A stretch of 64,000 nt of DNA from Pseudaquabacterium terrae (lineage in GTDB: Bacteria > Pseudomonadota > Gammaproteobacteria > Burkholderiales > Burkholderiaceae_C). The stretch spans positions 124,001 through 188,000 of the forward strand of contig NZ_JABRWJ010000012.1 of the NCBI RefSeq assembly GCF_013266755.1. Reading direction: 5' to 3'. Position 1 is the stretch's first letter. Every line of letters starts with the position of its first letter. Both the position numbers and the translations under genes were made by a program. Positions 39,059-48,045 of this stretch are shown here, piece by piece. The notes under the pieces are model-generated. The model saw only the letters and a list, made by a program, of their open reading frames with translations, was not told the DNA's origin and did no database searches.

Positions 39059-40250
39059 GCCGGCGGCCTGGCCCGCGCTGCCGCAGCAGCGCAACGCGGC
39101 GATCGACGCGTTGCGCGGGCTGACCTTCGTCGTGATGGTGTGGGTCAACGAACTGGCGGGTGTTTCCGACATCAGCCACTGGTGGAAGCACATGCCGGCC
39201 CATGCCGACGCGATGAGCTTTCCGGACATCGTGTTCCCGGCGTTCCTGTTCATCGTCGGGCTGTCGATCCCGTTCGCGCTGCAGCGCCGGCTGCAGGCGG
39301 GCGACGGCCCGCTGCCACTGGCGCGCCACATCGGCGAGCGCACGCTGGCGCTGGTGCTGATGGGTCTGTTCATGGTCAATGCCGAGAGCGGCCATCACGC
39401 CGAGTCGATGGCGCTGCCGATCGCGGGCTGGTCGCTGCTGTTCTTCGCGGCGGTGGTGCTGGTGTGGGGCGACTGGCGTGGCGGGTCGACGCTGCTGCGG
39501 GCGGCGCTGCGCGCCGCCGGCTGGGCACTGCTGCTGGCGCTGGCGCTGCTGTACCGCGGCGGACCCGAAGGCCGCGACGGGCTCGCGCCGCAGTGGTGGG
39601 GCATCCTCGGTCTGATCGGCTGGGCCTATGCGCTGGCCTGCGTGCTCTACCTCGCCGCCCGCGGCCGGCTCGGCGTGTTGATCGCGCTGACGGCGGCCTG
39701 CACGGCCTTCGTGGTGCTCGACCGCCTGGGCCCCGGAGGACCGGTCGCACGCGCGCTGCTCGGCCAATCGGCCCATGCGGCGCACGCATCCATCGTCTTG
39801 TGCGGCGTGGTCTGCGCGCTGATCCTGCACGACGAGCGGCGCGCCGCACCACCGCAACGGCGTTTGCTCGACGCGTTGGCCTGGGCGCTGCTGCTGCTGA
39901 TCGCCGGCCTCGCGCTGCGGCCGGCCTTCGGCATCTCGAAGATCCACGCGACGCCGAGCTGGTGCCTGCTGTGCGCCGCGATCTGCGTGCTGCTGTACCT
40001 GGCGCTGCATGCGCTCGTGCAGGCGGGCCGCGGCGGCTGGATGCGGCTGGTCGAGCCGGCGGCCTCGAATCCGCTCGTGACCTACCTGCTGCCGTATGTG
40101 ATCCTGGCGGCGATGACGCTGCTCGGGCTGTCGTGGCCGGCGGCCTGGCGCACGGGGCTCGGGGGCATGCTGGCGATGGCGGTCTATGCCGCGCTGATCG
40201 TCGCCGCGGCCGGGGCGATCGGCCGTGCGGGGTTGCGCATCCGGCTGTAG
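39018..40250 (+). CDS. NagX-like membrane acetyltransferase (DUF5009/HGSNAT-like)
   Basis: A 410-residue protein with about ten membrane segments. NAAIDALRGLTFVVMVWVNE and DIVFPAFLFIVGLSIPFAL match the DUF5009/HGSNAT group, related to human heparan-alpha-glucosaminide N-acetyltransferase. NagX proteins occur in GlcNAc and chitin-oligosaccharide loci. It could acetylate glucosamine residues across the inner membrane; that is inference. Its start lies 41 bases inside the receptor gene in another frame. Confidence 0.82.
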   Translation: MAANISSVSAYRSEPAAWPALPQQRNAAIDALRGLTFVVMVWVNELAGVSDISHWWKHMPAHADAMSFPDIVFPAFLFIVGLSIPFALQRRLQAGDGPLPLARHIGERTLALVLMGLFMVNAESGHHAESMALPIAGWSLLFFAAVVLVWGDWRGGSTLLRAALRAAGWALLLALALLYRGGPEGRDGLAPQWWGILGLIGWAYALACVLYLAARGRLGVLIALTAACTAFVVLDRLGPGGPVARALLGQSAHAAHASIVLCGVVCALILHDERRAAPPQRRLLDALAWALLLLIAGLALRPAFGISKIHATPSWCLLCAAICVLLYLALHALVQAGRGGWMRLVEPAASNPLVTYLLPYVILAAMTLLGLSWPAAWRTGLGGMLAMAVYAALIVAAAGAIGRAGLRIRL

Positions 40251-40344
40251 TCGCCTCGGTTCTGTGACCGCTTGCAGCCAGTTCCCTTTGATGCCGGAGC
40301 CGGGACTTCTACCGCCATTGCAGGCGCCCGAGTGCTGGCATGAG

Positions 40345-40863
40345 TTACTCCATGTCGGTTGCCGAGCCGAGAAGCTCGTCAAGTTGGTCGAACGTCTCGT
40401 CGTTCCAACTCGTGCTCCCGGAGCCGATGTCTTCGTCGAGCGCTTCCTTCGAGGGATAGAGCTCGTGCACGACGAGCAGCGTCTGCCCAGCTCTTTCCTC
40501 GAGCGTGACCGTGGTGATCTGCCCGTTGCCGCCCGCTTCTTCATTGGTCCAGACGAGACGCGACGGCGGTGTCACTTCCAGGTACCTGCCGTGGAACGCC
40601 ATGGGCTCTGGGGCGGCAGGGTGGCGGAACACGAGGCGGTACGCACCGCCCACGCGAACGTCGAGCTCACAGGAAAGCAGCGTCAGGCCCAACGACTTCG
40701 GAACCCACCAGCGTTGAAACAGCTCGGCCTTGGTCCACGCCTCGAACACGAGGCGCGGCGGGGCGTTGATGGTTCGCGTAACGACGAGCTCACGCTCGGA
40801 CTTCCGCTCCACCGACATTCGATTCTTCAGGGAGCTTGGCTGACTACTTCTTCCTGCGTCCAT
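40345..40863 (-). CDS. AHSA1/SRPBCC-family protein
   Basis: The 172-residue protein has the START-like ligand-binding fold of the AHSA1 group: VVTRTINAPPRLVFEAWTK near the start, FQRWWVPKSLGLTLL, and the late FDQLDELL helix. ATG 40863 is chosen because AAGGAG precedes it by 7 bases, so it overlaps the ArsR gene by 20 bases. The ArsR-AHSA1 pair is common and of unknown role; the fold binds hydrophobic ligands. It converges on the NagX-like gene. Base composition is a little less GC-rich than neighbours. Confidence 0.83.
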   Translation of the reverse strand: MDAGRSSQPSSLKNRMSVERKSERELVVTRTINAPPRLVFEAWTKAELFQRWWVPKSLGLTLLSCELDVRVGGAYRLVFRHPAAPEPMAFHGRYLEVTPPSRLVWTNEEAGGNGQITTVTLEERAGQTLLVVHELYPSKEALDEDIGSGSTSWNDETFDQLDELLGSATDME

Positions 40864-41206
40864 CGACTTTCTCCTTGCGTTTCAATCCTTCGACAACCTT
40901 GTCCAGCTCGTCGAAGCGTGCCTCCCAGAGCTGGCGGTACCTCTCGATCCACATCGCCTCTTCCTCGAGTCGACGCAGACCCAGCTTGCAGGTCCGCACG
41001 CGCCCGACCTTTTCGGTGGTGACGAGCCCCGCCTGCTCCAACACGCCGACGTGCTTCTTCATGCCCGTGAGGGTCATGCGGAACTTCTCGGCCAGGTCCG
41101 TGATGGAAGCGTCAGCGCGCACTAGCTGCTCCAGAACGCCACGTCGGGTAACGTCCGACAGCGCGGCGAAAGAGGCATCGAGGTGGGTACCTGTATACTG
41201 AACCAT
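40844..41206 (-). CDS. ArsR-family transcriptional regulator
   Basis: A 120-residue winged-helix repressor: HLDASFAALSDVTRRGVLEQL, ITDLAEKFRMTLTGMKKHVGVL (recognition helix) and the wing GLVTTEKVGRVRTCKLG. The CxxC metal sites of ArsR/SmtB are absent, so it likely senses something else. ATG 41206 lies inside a perfect operator-like palindrome. It leads an operon with the AHSA1 gene. Confidence 0.87.
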   Translation of the reverse strand: MVQYTGTHLDASFAALSDVTRRGVLEQLVRADASITDLAEKFRMTLTGMKKHVGVLEQAGLVTTEKVGRVRTCKLGLRRLEEEAMWIERYRQLWEARFDELDKVVEGLKRKEKVDGRRKK

Positions 41207-41219
41207 GTGGTTCACTATA
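41199..41219 (-). promoter_or_regulatory. ArsR operator overlapping promoter and start codon
   Basis: TGAACCA (41199-41205) and TGGTTCA (41208-41214) form a perfect inverted repeat centred on the start codon. TATAGT (41219-41214 on the minus strand) looks like a -10, placing the transcript start about at the ATG. Autorepression of a leaderless or nearly leaderless mRNA is suggested. Confidence 0.5.
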
Positions 41220-41329
41220 TCGCCCGCACCTGCGGATTGCAAGGAGCGCGCGCGCAGAGAGATCAGGGCAGCCGATGACTACTCAGGGTCGTGAGCCGAC
41301 CTACGCAAGCGAAGTGCGGAGACACAGCG

Positions 41330-42136
41330 TCACCTGGGCGCTTTGTCCAGCAGCGCATTGGCCAGGCTGTACGCCGTCAGCATCGATGTCCGCGAATTGC
41401 TCGACGCGCTGCCTTCGATGCGGATCGAGATGCGCCCACCGACGCCGTCGGCATCCACCTGGTGCACGTTGGCCTGCAATCCCGGGTTGGCGACCAGCTC
41501 GACCACCGTGTGGTCCCAGCCCAGCGTGGCCAGCGCGATCGTCGCGGCGACGTTGGCATTCTTCGGATACAGCGTGGCCGCTTCGCGCGCGCTGCCGCTG
41601 AACAGCACCACCGGGGCCTTCAGCGCATCGAGGTCGACGCGCGCCTCGGCGATCGTGCCGCGCCATGCCGCGGGCGGCTTGCTGCTGCGCAGCTGAACCC
41701 GGTGCAGGCCGCAGCGCTGCGCGGCGGCCAGGATGTCGAGTCCGCCGATAGCGCCTGAAGTGAGCAGCAGACGCGCACCGCCACGCTCGGCAGCGCGCAG
41801 CAGCCGTCGATGGAGCGCCTCATCGGCCAGCGCGCCGACCGAGGCCAGCAGCAGGTCGCAGCCGGCCACGAGGATTCGCTCGCCGTGGGCCGCCACCGCG
41901 TGGTGGCCGGCGCACTCGGCGACGACCTCCGGCCTGGCGTCCAGCAGGGCATCGAGCGAGGTCCACATCGGCAGCGCGCTGGTCGTCGCGGCCCCGGGGT
42001 GCTGCGTCACCAGCGCGCCGAGCAGCGCGACCTTGCGCGGCGGCTCGGCCAGCACCTCGCACAGCGCGGTGCCGATGGCGCCGAGCCCGATCAGGGCAAC
42101 CTTCAGCGGAGCGCGGGCGGCAGTGTCGTGGGTCAT
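41330..42136 (-). CDS. Aspartate dehydrogenase-like protein (NadX family)
   Basis: The 268-residue oxidoreductase has a Rossmann start VALIGLGAIGTALCEVL, then ECAGHHAVAAHGERIL and LYPKNANVAATIALATLG, which carry the family's conserved catalytic His and NAD region. NadX-type enzymes oxidise L-aspartate to iminoaspartate, for NAD synthesis or aspartate catabolism. Start ATG 42136 is chosen since the longer frame adds a poorly conserved head. It is divergent from a LysR regulator. A related role in other amino-acid degradation is possible. Confidence 0.8.
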   Translation of the reverse strand: MTHDTAARAPLKVALIGLGAIGTALCEVLAEPPRKVALLGALVTQHPGAATTSALPMWTSLDALLDARPEVVAECAGHHAVAAHGERILVAGCDLLLASVGALADEALHRRLLRAAERGGARLLLTSGAIGGLDILAAAQRCGLHRVQLRSSKPPAAWRGTIAEARVDLDALKAPVVLFSGSAREAATLYPKNANVAATIALATLGWDHTVVELVANPGLQANVHQVDADGVGGRISIRIEGSASSNSRTSMLTAYSLANALLDKAPR

Positions 42137-42316
42137 GGCGGGGGCGGGAATGGCAATGCCGCCAGTGGACACGCCCGCGGCGCGCGGTACAAACGATAAA
42201 GCCCGCTCAATCCATCGGCCCGACCACTGAATCACGGGCGCTACGTAGAACTACCGCGGGCGAGCAGCCGCCGCGATGAGACAACCGCAGCGGCAACCGC
42301 CAGCAGGAGCCGCCCG

Positions 42317-43267
42317 ATGACTCCCGACCCGCCCCCTCCCCCCGCCCCGACCTTCGGCACCGTGCCGTCGTCGCGCGTCAGCGTCACGCTGCGCCAGCTG
42401 CGCGCCTTCGTCGCGCTGGCGCATACCCACAGCTTCACGGCCGCCGCGGCGCAGCTGCATGTGACGCAATCGACGTTGAGCGCGCTGGTGCGCGACTTCG
42501 AGGCGGAGATCGGCTCGCGCCTCTTCGACCGCACGACCCGCAGCGTCGACATCAACGCTGCCGGGCGCGAGCTGCTGCCAGTCGCCGAGCGCGTGCTGCA
42601 TGACCTGGAAAGCGGCGTCGACGCGGTGCGCGAGCTGCAATCGAAACACCGCGGCAGCCTCACCGTGGCCGCGACGCCGCTGCTGGCGGCGAGCTTCGTT
42701 CCCGGCGTCTGCGCCGCACTGAAGCGCCACCATCCGAACCTGTTGATCCGCGTGCACGACCGCCTGGCCGTGGAGAACCTGCGCAGCGTGCGATCGGGCG
42801 AGGCCGAGCTGGCGATCGGCCACTTCGGGCCGGTGAGCGAGGACATCGCGCTGCGGCTGTTGCGCAGCGGCCGGGTCGGTGTCGCGGTGCCGCAGGCGCA
42901 TGCCTTCTCTGCGCGCAGCGCGCTGGGCCTGGCGGAGCTGCAGGGCGAGCCACTGATCCTGTTGAGCCGCGACAGTGCGTTCCGCGATCTGGTCGAGCAC
43001 GCGCTGGCGCAGACCGGCTGCGCGCCGCGGCCGGAGTACGAAGTGGCCTACCTCGGCACCGCGATCGGGCTGGTCGAAGCGGGCCTCGGGCTGGCGCTGT
43101 GCCCGTCGCACACGAAGGCGGTACTCGAACGTGCCGGCGTGCGCTTCGTGCCGCTGGAGCCGCCGCTGATCAGCGGCGTGTCGATCGCCACGCTGAAGGG
43201 GCGCGCGCTGTCACCGGCGGCCGAGGCCTTCGTGGATTGCGCGCTGGCCGCGTTGCCGACGCGTTAG
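42317..43267 (+). CDS. LysR-family regulator
   Basis: A 316-residue regulator. The DNA-binding helix-turn-helix is FVALAHTHSFTAAAAQLHVT then QSTLSALVRDFEAEIG near residues 30-65; the effector domain follows (LTVAATPLLAASFVPGVC). It is divergent from the aspartate-dehydrogenase-like gene across 180 bases, and is probably its activator. Effector unknown. Confidence 0.87.
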   Translation: MTPDPPPPPAPTFGTVPSSRVSVTLRQLRAFVALAHTHSFTAAAAQLHVTQSTLSALVRDFEAEIGSRLFDRTTRSVDINAAGRELLPVAERVLHDLESGVDAVRELQSKHRGSLTVAATPLLAASFVPGVCAALKRHHPNLLIRVHDRLAVENLRSVRSGEAELAIGHFGPVSEDIALRLLRSGRVGVAVPQAHAFSARSALGLAELQGEPLILLSRDSAFRDLVEHALAQTGCAPRPEYEVAYLGTAIGLVEAGLGLALCPSHTKAVLERAGVRFVPLEPPLISGVSIATLKGRALSPAAEAFVDCALAALPTR

Positions 43268-43270
43268 GAA

Positions 43271-43795
43271 TTACAGCGGAATCTGGTACGCCTGCTCGAC
43301 CAGCCGCTGCAGCCGCCGGTCGTCGTGGTCCAGGCGCTCGAGGTCGCGCCGGATGCGCTTGCTCTCGTCTTCCTTGATGTCCTTCTTCGCCAGCTGGTCG
43401 GTCAGCTCCTTGCGCTGCCGCCGGTTGCTGTCCTGCAGCTTCTTCAGGTCGTGGATCTGCTTGCCGACCTGGTAGCCACGCATGAACGCCGCTTCGGCCG
43501 GCCCGCTGCACACGCCGTAGTAACTCGCGCCGTCGGCGCCTTTCGTGCGGCCGACCTGCGGCTGGCAATAACTCTGCAGCCCCTGCTCGCGACCGCGCGC
43601 ATACGCCGTGGGATCGGGCACCACGCCAACCTCGCGGCAGGCCTTGGCATGCTCGTCGAGACGGCTGATCCCCCAGCCCGCCACGCCGTCGCTCTGGCCG
43701 ATCGCGCGCCAGTCGGCGCGGCGGCACTCCTTGTCCGACAGCGTCGCGCAGCCGGACAGCGCCGCGGCTGCGCACAGGAGCGCGGCGGCCTTCAT
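43271..43795 (-). CDS. DUF2799 lipoprotein
   Basis: A 174-residue secreted lipoprotein: KAAALLCAAAALSGC has the lipobox LSGC, with Cys as the acylation site. A repeated Arg/Asp-rich pattern (ADWRAIGQSDGVAGW, then YARGREQGLQSYC) is the DUF2799 signature. The C-terminal half is highly charged and coiled-coil-like. ATG 43795 overlaps the SDR stop by one base. It ends the long minus-strand operon. Confidence 0.84.
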   Translation of the reverse strand: MKAAALLCAAAALSGCATLSDKECRRADWRAIGQSDGVAGWGISRLDEHAKACREVGVVPDPTAYARGREQGLQSYCQPQVGRTKGADGASYYGVCSGPAEAAFMRGYQVGKQIHDLKKLQDSNRRQRKELTDQLAKKDIKEDESKRIRRDLERLDHDDRRLQRLVEQAYQIPL

Positions 43796-44637
43796 CAGTC
43801 GATGAAGAAGTCGGGGATGAAGTCGGTGGTGCCGGGCACGACCGCGTAACGATCGAGATCGGTGATGCCGTGCTTGGCGAGCAGCTCGTCGTCGATGAAG
43901 AAGTTGCCGCTGGTCGACTTGGCGTCGCTGGTCAGGATCAGGTACGCGGCATCCGACAGGATCTCCGGCACACGGCACTTGTTGGTATCGACGCCGGGAA
44001 TCATCTGCAGCGCGGCGGTGGCGATCGCCGTGCGCGGCCACAGGCTGTTCACCGCGATGCCGTGCTTCCTGAATTCGCGCGCATGGCCCAGCGTGCACAT
44101 GCTCATGCCGTACTTGGCCATCGTGTAGGCCACGTGCGGCGCGAACCAGTGGTCCTTCATCGACAGCGGTGGCGACATGTTCAGCACATGCGGATTGCGC
44201 CCCGCCTGCCCCGCCTTGATCAATGCCGGCAGGGCGGCCTGCGTGCAGCAATAGGTGCCGCGCGCATTGACGCCCATCATCAGGTCGAAGCGCTTCATCG
44301 GCGTCGCGGCCGTCGGCGTCAGGTTGATCGCGCTCGCGTTGTTGACCAGGATGTCGATGCCGCCGAAGCGCTCGATGCCCGCAGCCACTGCGCGCGCCAC
44401 CGCGTCTTCGTCGCGGATGTCGGTCTGCACCGCCAGCGCCTGGCCGCCGGCGGCTTCGATCTCGGCGGCGGCGCTGTACAGCGTGCCGGGCAGCTTCGGG
44501 TTCGGCTCGGTGGTCTTGGCCACCAGCACGATGTTGGCGCCGTCCTGCGCAGCGCGCTTGGCGATCGCCAGGCCGATGCCGCGCGACGCGCCGCTGATGA
44601 ACAGGGTCTGGCCCTTCAGGCTGCGTTGTTGTTTCAT
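43795..44637 (-). CDS. SDR-family oxidoreductase (HSDL2-like)
   Basis: The 280-residue short-chain dehydrogenase has the NAD(P) motif TLFISGASRGIGLAIAKRA, NNASAINL, and the catalytic Tyr-Lys in YTMAKYGMSM. Length and the DHWFAPHVAYTMAKYG region resemble hydroxysteroid dehydrogenase-like 2 proteins, which are linked to fatty-acid metabolism. It sits 10 bases after the SGNH gene in the beta-oxidation operon. Confidence 0.85.
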   Translation of the reverse strand: MKQQRSLKGQTLFISGASRGIGLAIAKRAAQDGANIVLVAKTTEPNPKLPGTLYSAAAEIEAAGGQALAVQTDIRDEDAVARAVAAGIERFGGIDILVNNASAINLTPTAATPMKRFDLMMGVNARGTYCCTQAALPALIKAGQAGRNPHVLNMSPPLSMKDHWFAPHVAYTMAKYGMSMCTLGHAREFRKHGIAVNSLWPRTAIATAALQMIPGVDTNKCRVPEILSDAAYLILTSDAKSTSGNFFIDDELLAKHGITDLDRYAVVPGTTDFIPDFFID

Positions 44638-44647
44638 GCGAGTCTCC

Positions 44648-45373
44648 TCATGTCATCGAGAGTCGGGGCAGCACCTGGCCGGCAATGTGCTCGGCCAGCG
44701 CCTGCCCCCAGGCCCGGTACACCTCGGCACCGGGGTGAAAACCGTCTCGCGCCAGCAGCGCGGCATCGAGCGGCAGGTCGAACGGCAGATGGCTCACGTC
44801 GTGCTGCACCGAGGCCCAGACCGCCAGCGCCCGATCATGCGCCGCGGCGTCGCGGCCGGCAATCCAGCGCAGCGGCTGCGGCAGCCCGGCGAAGCGCTGC
44901 ATCGGCGGCACCGGCGTCAGAACCAGGTGCCGAACACCGTGCGCATCGCGCAGCGCGCGGCACAAGGCCTCGCGCGCGGCAATCGCGCGCTCAGGCGGCA
45001 CCTGGTCGGTGACGTCGTTGACGCCGGTGACGATCACCGCGACCTCGGCAGGATGAAGCGGCGCTTCCTGAAGCAGCGCCATCGCCTGCGCCGTCGTCAC
45101 GCCCGAGCGCGCGCGCAGTTGCCACTGCACGCGGCGCTTCGCGCGTGCCGCGAGCGAGCGCGCCAGCTGCATTGCAAGCGCCTGCTCCTGCGTCTCGACG
45201 CCGACGCCGGCGGCCGACGAATCGCCGAGCACCAGCAGCGACAGTGCGCGGCCGCGACCGACGGCGCCGCTGCGCGGGCCATCGGCTTCGGGCAGCTTCG
45301 GCAGCCGCCGGCGCGTGCGCAGCGCCTGCGCAAACAGCAGCGGGCCGAGCGCGACTTTCAGCGCCAGCGACAT
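44648..45373 (-). CDS. SGNH/GDSL-type hydrolase
   Basis: A 241-residue esterase-like protein. Block I is LLVLGDSSAAGVG (Ser nucleophile), block III is VIVTGVNDVTDQ and block V is LARDGFHPGAEVY (Asp-His pair). An N-terminal hydrophobic stretch may be a membrane anchor. Likely a lipid or acyl-ester hydrolase within the fatty-acid operon; substrate unknown. Confidence 0.85.
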   Translation of the reverse strand: MSLALKVALGPLLFAQALRTRRRLPKLPEADGPRSGAVGRGRALSLLVLGDSSAAGVGVETQEQALAMQLARSLAARAKRRVQWQLRARSGVTTAQAMALLQEAPLHPAEVAVIVTGVNDVTDQVPPERAIAAREALCRALRDAHGVRHLVLTPVPPMQRFAGLPQPLRWIAGRDAAAHDRALAVWASVQHDVSHLPFDLPLDAALLARDGFHPGAEVYRAWGQALAEHIAGQVLPRLSMT

Positions 45374-45380
45374 GCCGGCG

Positions 45381-46145
45381 TCAGAACTTGCTGAAATCCG
45401 GCTTGCGCTTCTGGAAGAAGGCCTGGAAGGCCTCCATTGCCTCGGGGCTGCGCAGTCGCGCGCCGAAGATTTCGCCTTCGGTGGCGATCGTCTGCAGCAC
45501 GGCCTGGCGCTGCGGCGCGCGCATCAGCTTCTTGGTGTCGCGCACGGCGCCCGGCGGCAGCGCATTGAAACGCTCGGCCATGCGGCGCGCATGCGGCACC
45601 ACCTCGGCGCTCGGCAGCACCGCATTGGCAATGCCGCAATCGACCGCCGCGGCGCCGGTGAAGGGCTCGCCCAGCATCAGCTTCTCGGCGGCGCGCACGT
45701 GGCCCATCAGCTGCGGCAGCACCAGGCTCGACGCGAATTCCGGCACCAGCCCGAGGCTGGCGAAGGGCATCGCCAGGCGCGCTTCGTCGCTGACGTAGAC
45801 CAGGTCGCAATGCAGCAGCATCGTCGTGCCGATGCCGATCGCCGCGCCGGTGACTGCGGCGATCACCGGCTTGTCGCAGCCCACCAGCGCCTGCATGAAG
45901 CGGAACACCGGCGAATCGGCGCCCTGCGGCGGGCGCTGCATGAAGTCTTCCAAGTCGTTGCCCGAGGTGAAGAGGCCCGGCTGCCCGGTGATCAGCACCG
46001 CGCGCACCGCCGGGTCGAGCACCGCAGCATTGATCGCGTCGCTCATCGCCTGGTACATCGCCTGCGTCAGCGCGTTCTTCTTTTCCGGTCGCGCGATCTC
46101 GATCGTGGCGACGCCGTTGAGCGTCGCGGTCTTGATGTGGTCCAT
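45381..46145 (-). CDS. Enoyl-CoA hydratase/isomerase
   Basis: A 254-residue crotonase-fold enzyme. The oxyanion-hole segments are LFTSGNDLEDF and AAVTGAAIGIGTTMLLHCDL, and the catalytic acid region is LGLVPEFASSLVLPQLM, which has one of the usual Glu residues. Related to the ECI/HCD group. Start ATG 46145 follows AAGGAG with 7-base spacing; the long frame upstream is not used. It lies in the beta-oxidation operon, after a 125-base gap holding a gene remnant. Confidence 0.87.
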   Translation of the reverse strand: MDHIKTATLNGVATIEIARPEKKNALTQAMYQAMSDAINAAVLDPAVRAVLITGQPGLFTSGNDLEDFMQRPPQGADSPVFRFMQALVGCDKPVIAAVTGAAIGIGTTMLLHCDLVYVSDEARLAMPFASLGLVPEFASSLVLPQLMGHVRAAEKLMLGEPFTGAAAVDCGIANAVLPSAEVVPHARRMAERFNALPPGAVRDTKKLMRAPQRQAVLQTIATEGEIFGARLRSPEAMEAFQAFFQKRKPDFSKF

Positions 46146-46173
46146 CTGTCGTCTCCTTGGGGAATCGATGCCG

Positions 46174-46254
46174 TCACGCGGCGAAGAAGCCGCTGACGTC
46201 AACGGTGCCGGCGAGCTGGAAGCCATCGGCGGCGGTGATAGGGATCGTCTGCAT
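46174..46254 (-). pseudogene. 26-codon gene remnant
   Basis: An ATG-initiated frame encodes MQTIPITAADGFQLAGTVDV then SGFFAA and a stop. The first part resembles the start of alpha/beta-hydrolases (ITAADGFQLAGT). Such a gene should be ~280 codons, so this looks like a gene with its middle deleted, the end joined to the start. It may instead be noise or a real short peptide. Confidence 0.4.
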
Positions 46255-46270
46255 GGTTCGCTCTGCCGAT

Positions 46271-46795
46271 TCAGGCCGCGCTGACTTCGGACCAGTGATT
46301 CGCCAGATGCATCAGGTGCGCGCGCGCATAAGCCGGCTTGTCGAGCGCGCCGTAGGCGAAATGCGGTTGCAGCGCGCCGGCATGGCGCTCGAAGCGCTCG
46401 AACGCCGCGAGCAGCCGCGCCACCGCCTGGTCCAGCGGCAGCGCGGCATCCAGCGCCGGCGCGCCGGGAATCGGCTCGTCGAGCGCATGGTTCATGCGGC
46501 CGCGCGCGTTGAACAGCGCCCAGGCCGCCGCGCCGACGGTGCCCTGGAACAGCGCTGATTTCGGCTGCGGATAACCGTCGATCGAATACTCGATGCTCTG
46601 CGCGGCGTGCTGCAGCACCTGCGACAGCGGCCAGGCACCGCTGCTGCGCACGCCGTCGCGCTTGGCCAGCGCCGCAACCGCGTCGCGCGCCGCGGCGAAC
46701 GAGCGGAAGAGCTGAGGCGTCGCCTCGCCGCAGCCCGCGAGCGGCAGCACCGCACCGGCCGCGCCGGCCACGATCAGGTGTCGCCGGCGCAGCAT
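46271..46795 (-). CDS. DUF1569 protein with Tat-type lipoprotein signal
   Basis: The 174-residue protein begins MLRRRHLIVAGAAGAVLPLA with the lipobox LAGC, combining twin arginines with an acylated Cys. The rest is helical (RFERHAGALQPHFAYGALDK, ending HLMHLANHWSEVSAA), matching the DUF1569/DinB-like fold. It starts 5 bases after the thiolase stop, so it is in the operon. Function unknown. Confidence 0.8.
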   Translation of the reverse strand: MLRRRHLIVAGAAGAVLPLAGCGEATPQLFRSFAAARDAVAALAKRDGVRSSGAWPLSQVLQHAAQSIEYSIDGYPQPKSALFQGTVGAAAWALFNARGRMNHALDEPIPGAPALDAALPLDQAVARLLAAFERFERHAGALQPHFAYGALDKPAYARAHLMHLANHWSEVSAA

Positions 46796-46800
46796 CACGC

Positions 46801-48030
46801 TCAGACGCGCTCGAAGATGCCGGCCGCGCCCTGGCCGGTGCCGACGCACATCGTGACCATGCCGTACTTCTTGTTGTGGCGGCGCAGCGCATGCACGACG
46901 GTCGCCGCGCGGATCGCGCCGGTGGCGCCCAGCGGGTGGCCGAGCGCGATCGCGCCGCCCATCGGGTTGACGATCTCCGGGTTCAGGCCGACGGTGTTGA
47001 TCACCGCCAGCGCCTGCGCCGCGAAGGCTTCGTTCAGCTCGATCCAGCCCATGTCGGCCAGCGTCAGGCCGGCGGACTTCAGCGCGCGCGGGATCGCCTC
47101 GATCGGGCCGATGCCCATGATCTCCGGCGGCACGCCGCAGGACGCGAAGCTGACGAAGCGCGCCAGCGGCTTCAGGTCGTACTGCTTGACCGCCTTCTCG
47201 CTGGCCAGGATCAGGCAGCCGGCGCCATCGCTGGTCTGCGAGCTGTTGCCGGCCGTCACGCTGCCCAGGCCGGTGGCCTGGCCGCCAGGGGTCTTCGATG
47301 ACGCGAACACCGTCTTCAGCTTGCCCAGCGCTTCGAGCGTGGTGTCACCACGCGGGCCCTCGTCGAGCTTGACGGTGCGGGTCTTGGTGTCGACCTCGCC
47401 GGTCAGCAGATTCGGCAGACGATCGATCACGTCGACCGGCGTGATCTCGTCGGTGAACTCACCGGCCTGCTGCGCCTTGATCGCCTTCAGGTGCGATTGC
47501 AGCGCGAACTGGTCCTGCGCCTCGCGGCTGACCTTCCATTGCTGCGCGACCTTCTCGGCCGTCAGGCCCATGCCGTAGGCGATGCCGACGTCCTCGTCGC
47601 GGGCGAACACCGCCGGGTTGAACGAGGGCTTGTTGCCGCTCATCGGCACCATGCTCATGCTCTCGGCGCCACCGGCGATCATCACGTCGGCCTCGCCGAC
47701 GCGGATGCGGTCAGCAGCCATTTGCACGGCGGACAGGCCCGAGGCGCAGAAGCGGTTGACAGTGATGCCGCCGACCGAGTTCGGCAAACCTGCCAACAGA
47801 GCGGCCACCCGGGCCATGTTCAGCCCCTGCTCACCCTCGGGCATCGCGCAGCCGATGATCGCGTCCTCGATCGCCTTCGGATCGAGCGAGGGCACCTGCC
47901 TGAGTGCGCCCTGGATCGCCGCGACCAGCAGGTCGTCGGGACGGGTGTTGCGGAAGAAACCGCGGTGCGAACGGCCGATCGGCGTGCGCGTGGCGGCGAC
48001 GATGTAGGCATCTTGAATCTGCTTGCTCAT
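46801..48030 (-). CDS. Acetyl-CoA C-acyltransferase (3-ketoacyl-CoA thiolase)
   Basis: The 409-residue thiolase splits 3-ketoacyl-CoA. NRFCASGLSAVQMAA contains the nucleophilic C95, ALGHPLGATG the catalytic His, and MCVGTGQGAAGIFE the second Cys. GGAESMSMVPM is the usual dimer-region signature. It follows the FadB gene by 15 bases and is the beta-oxidation partner of it. Confidence 0.93.
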   Translation of the reverse strand: MSKQIQDAYIVAATRTPIGRSHRGFFRNTRPDDLLVAAIQGALRQVPSLDPKAIEDAIIGCAMPEGEQGLNMARVAALLAGLPNSVGGITVNRFCASGLSAVQMAADRIRVGEADVMIAGGAESMSMVPMSGNKPSFNPAVFARDEDVGIAYGMGLTAEKVAQQWKVSREAQDQFALQSHLKAIKAQQAGEFTDEITPVDVIDRLPNLLTGEVDTKTRTVKLDEGPRGDTTLEALGKLKTVFASSKTPGGQATGLGSVTAGNSSQTSDGAGCLILASEKAVKQYDLKPLARFVSFASCGVPPEIMGIGPIEAIPRALKSAGLTLADMGWIELNEAFAAQALAVINTVGLNPEIVNPMGGAIALGHPLGATGAIRAATVVHALRRHNKKYGMVTMCVGTGQGAAGIFERV

Positions 48031-48045
48031 GTTCGGTACTCCGGA

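Noticed and set aside
40345..41206. ArsR-AHSA1 as a toxin-antitoxin pair
   Set aside because: Overlap and size resemble such modules, but both families are known regulators/ligand-binding proteins and no toxin fold is seen.
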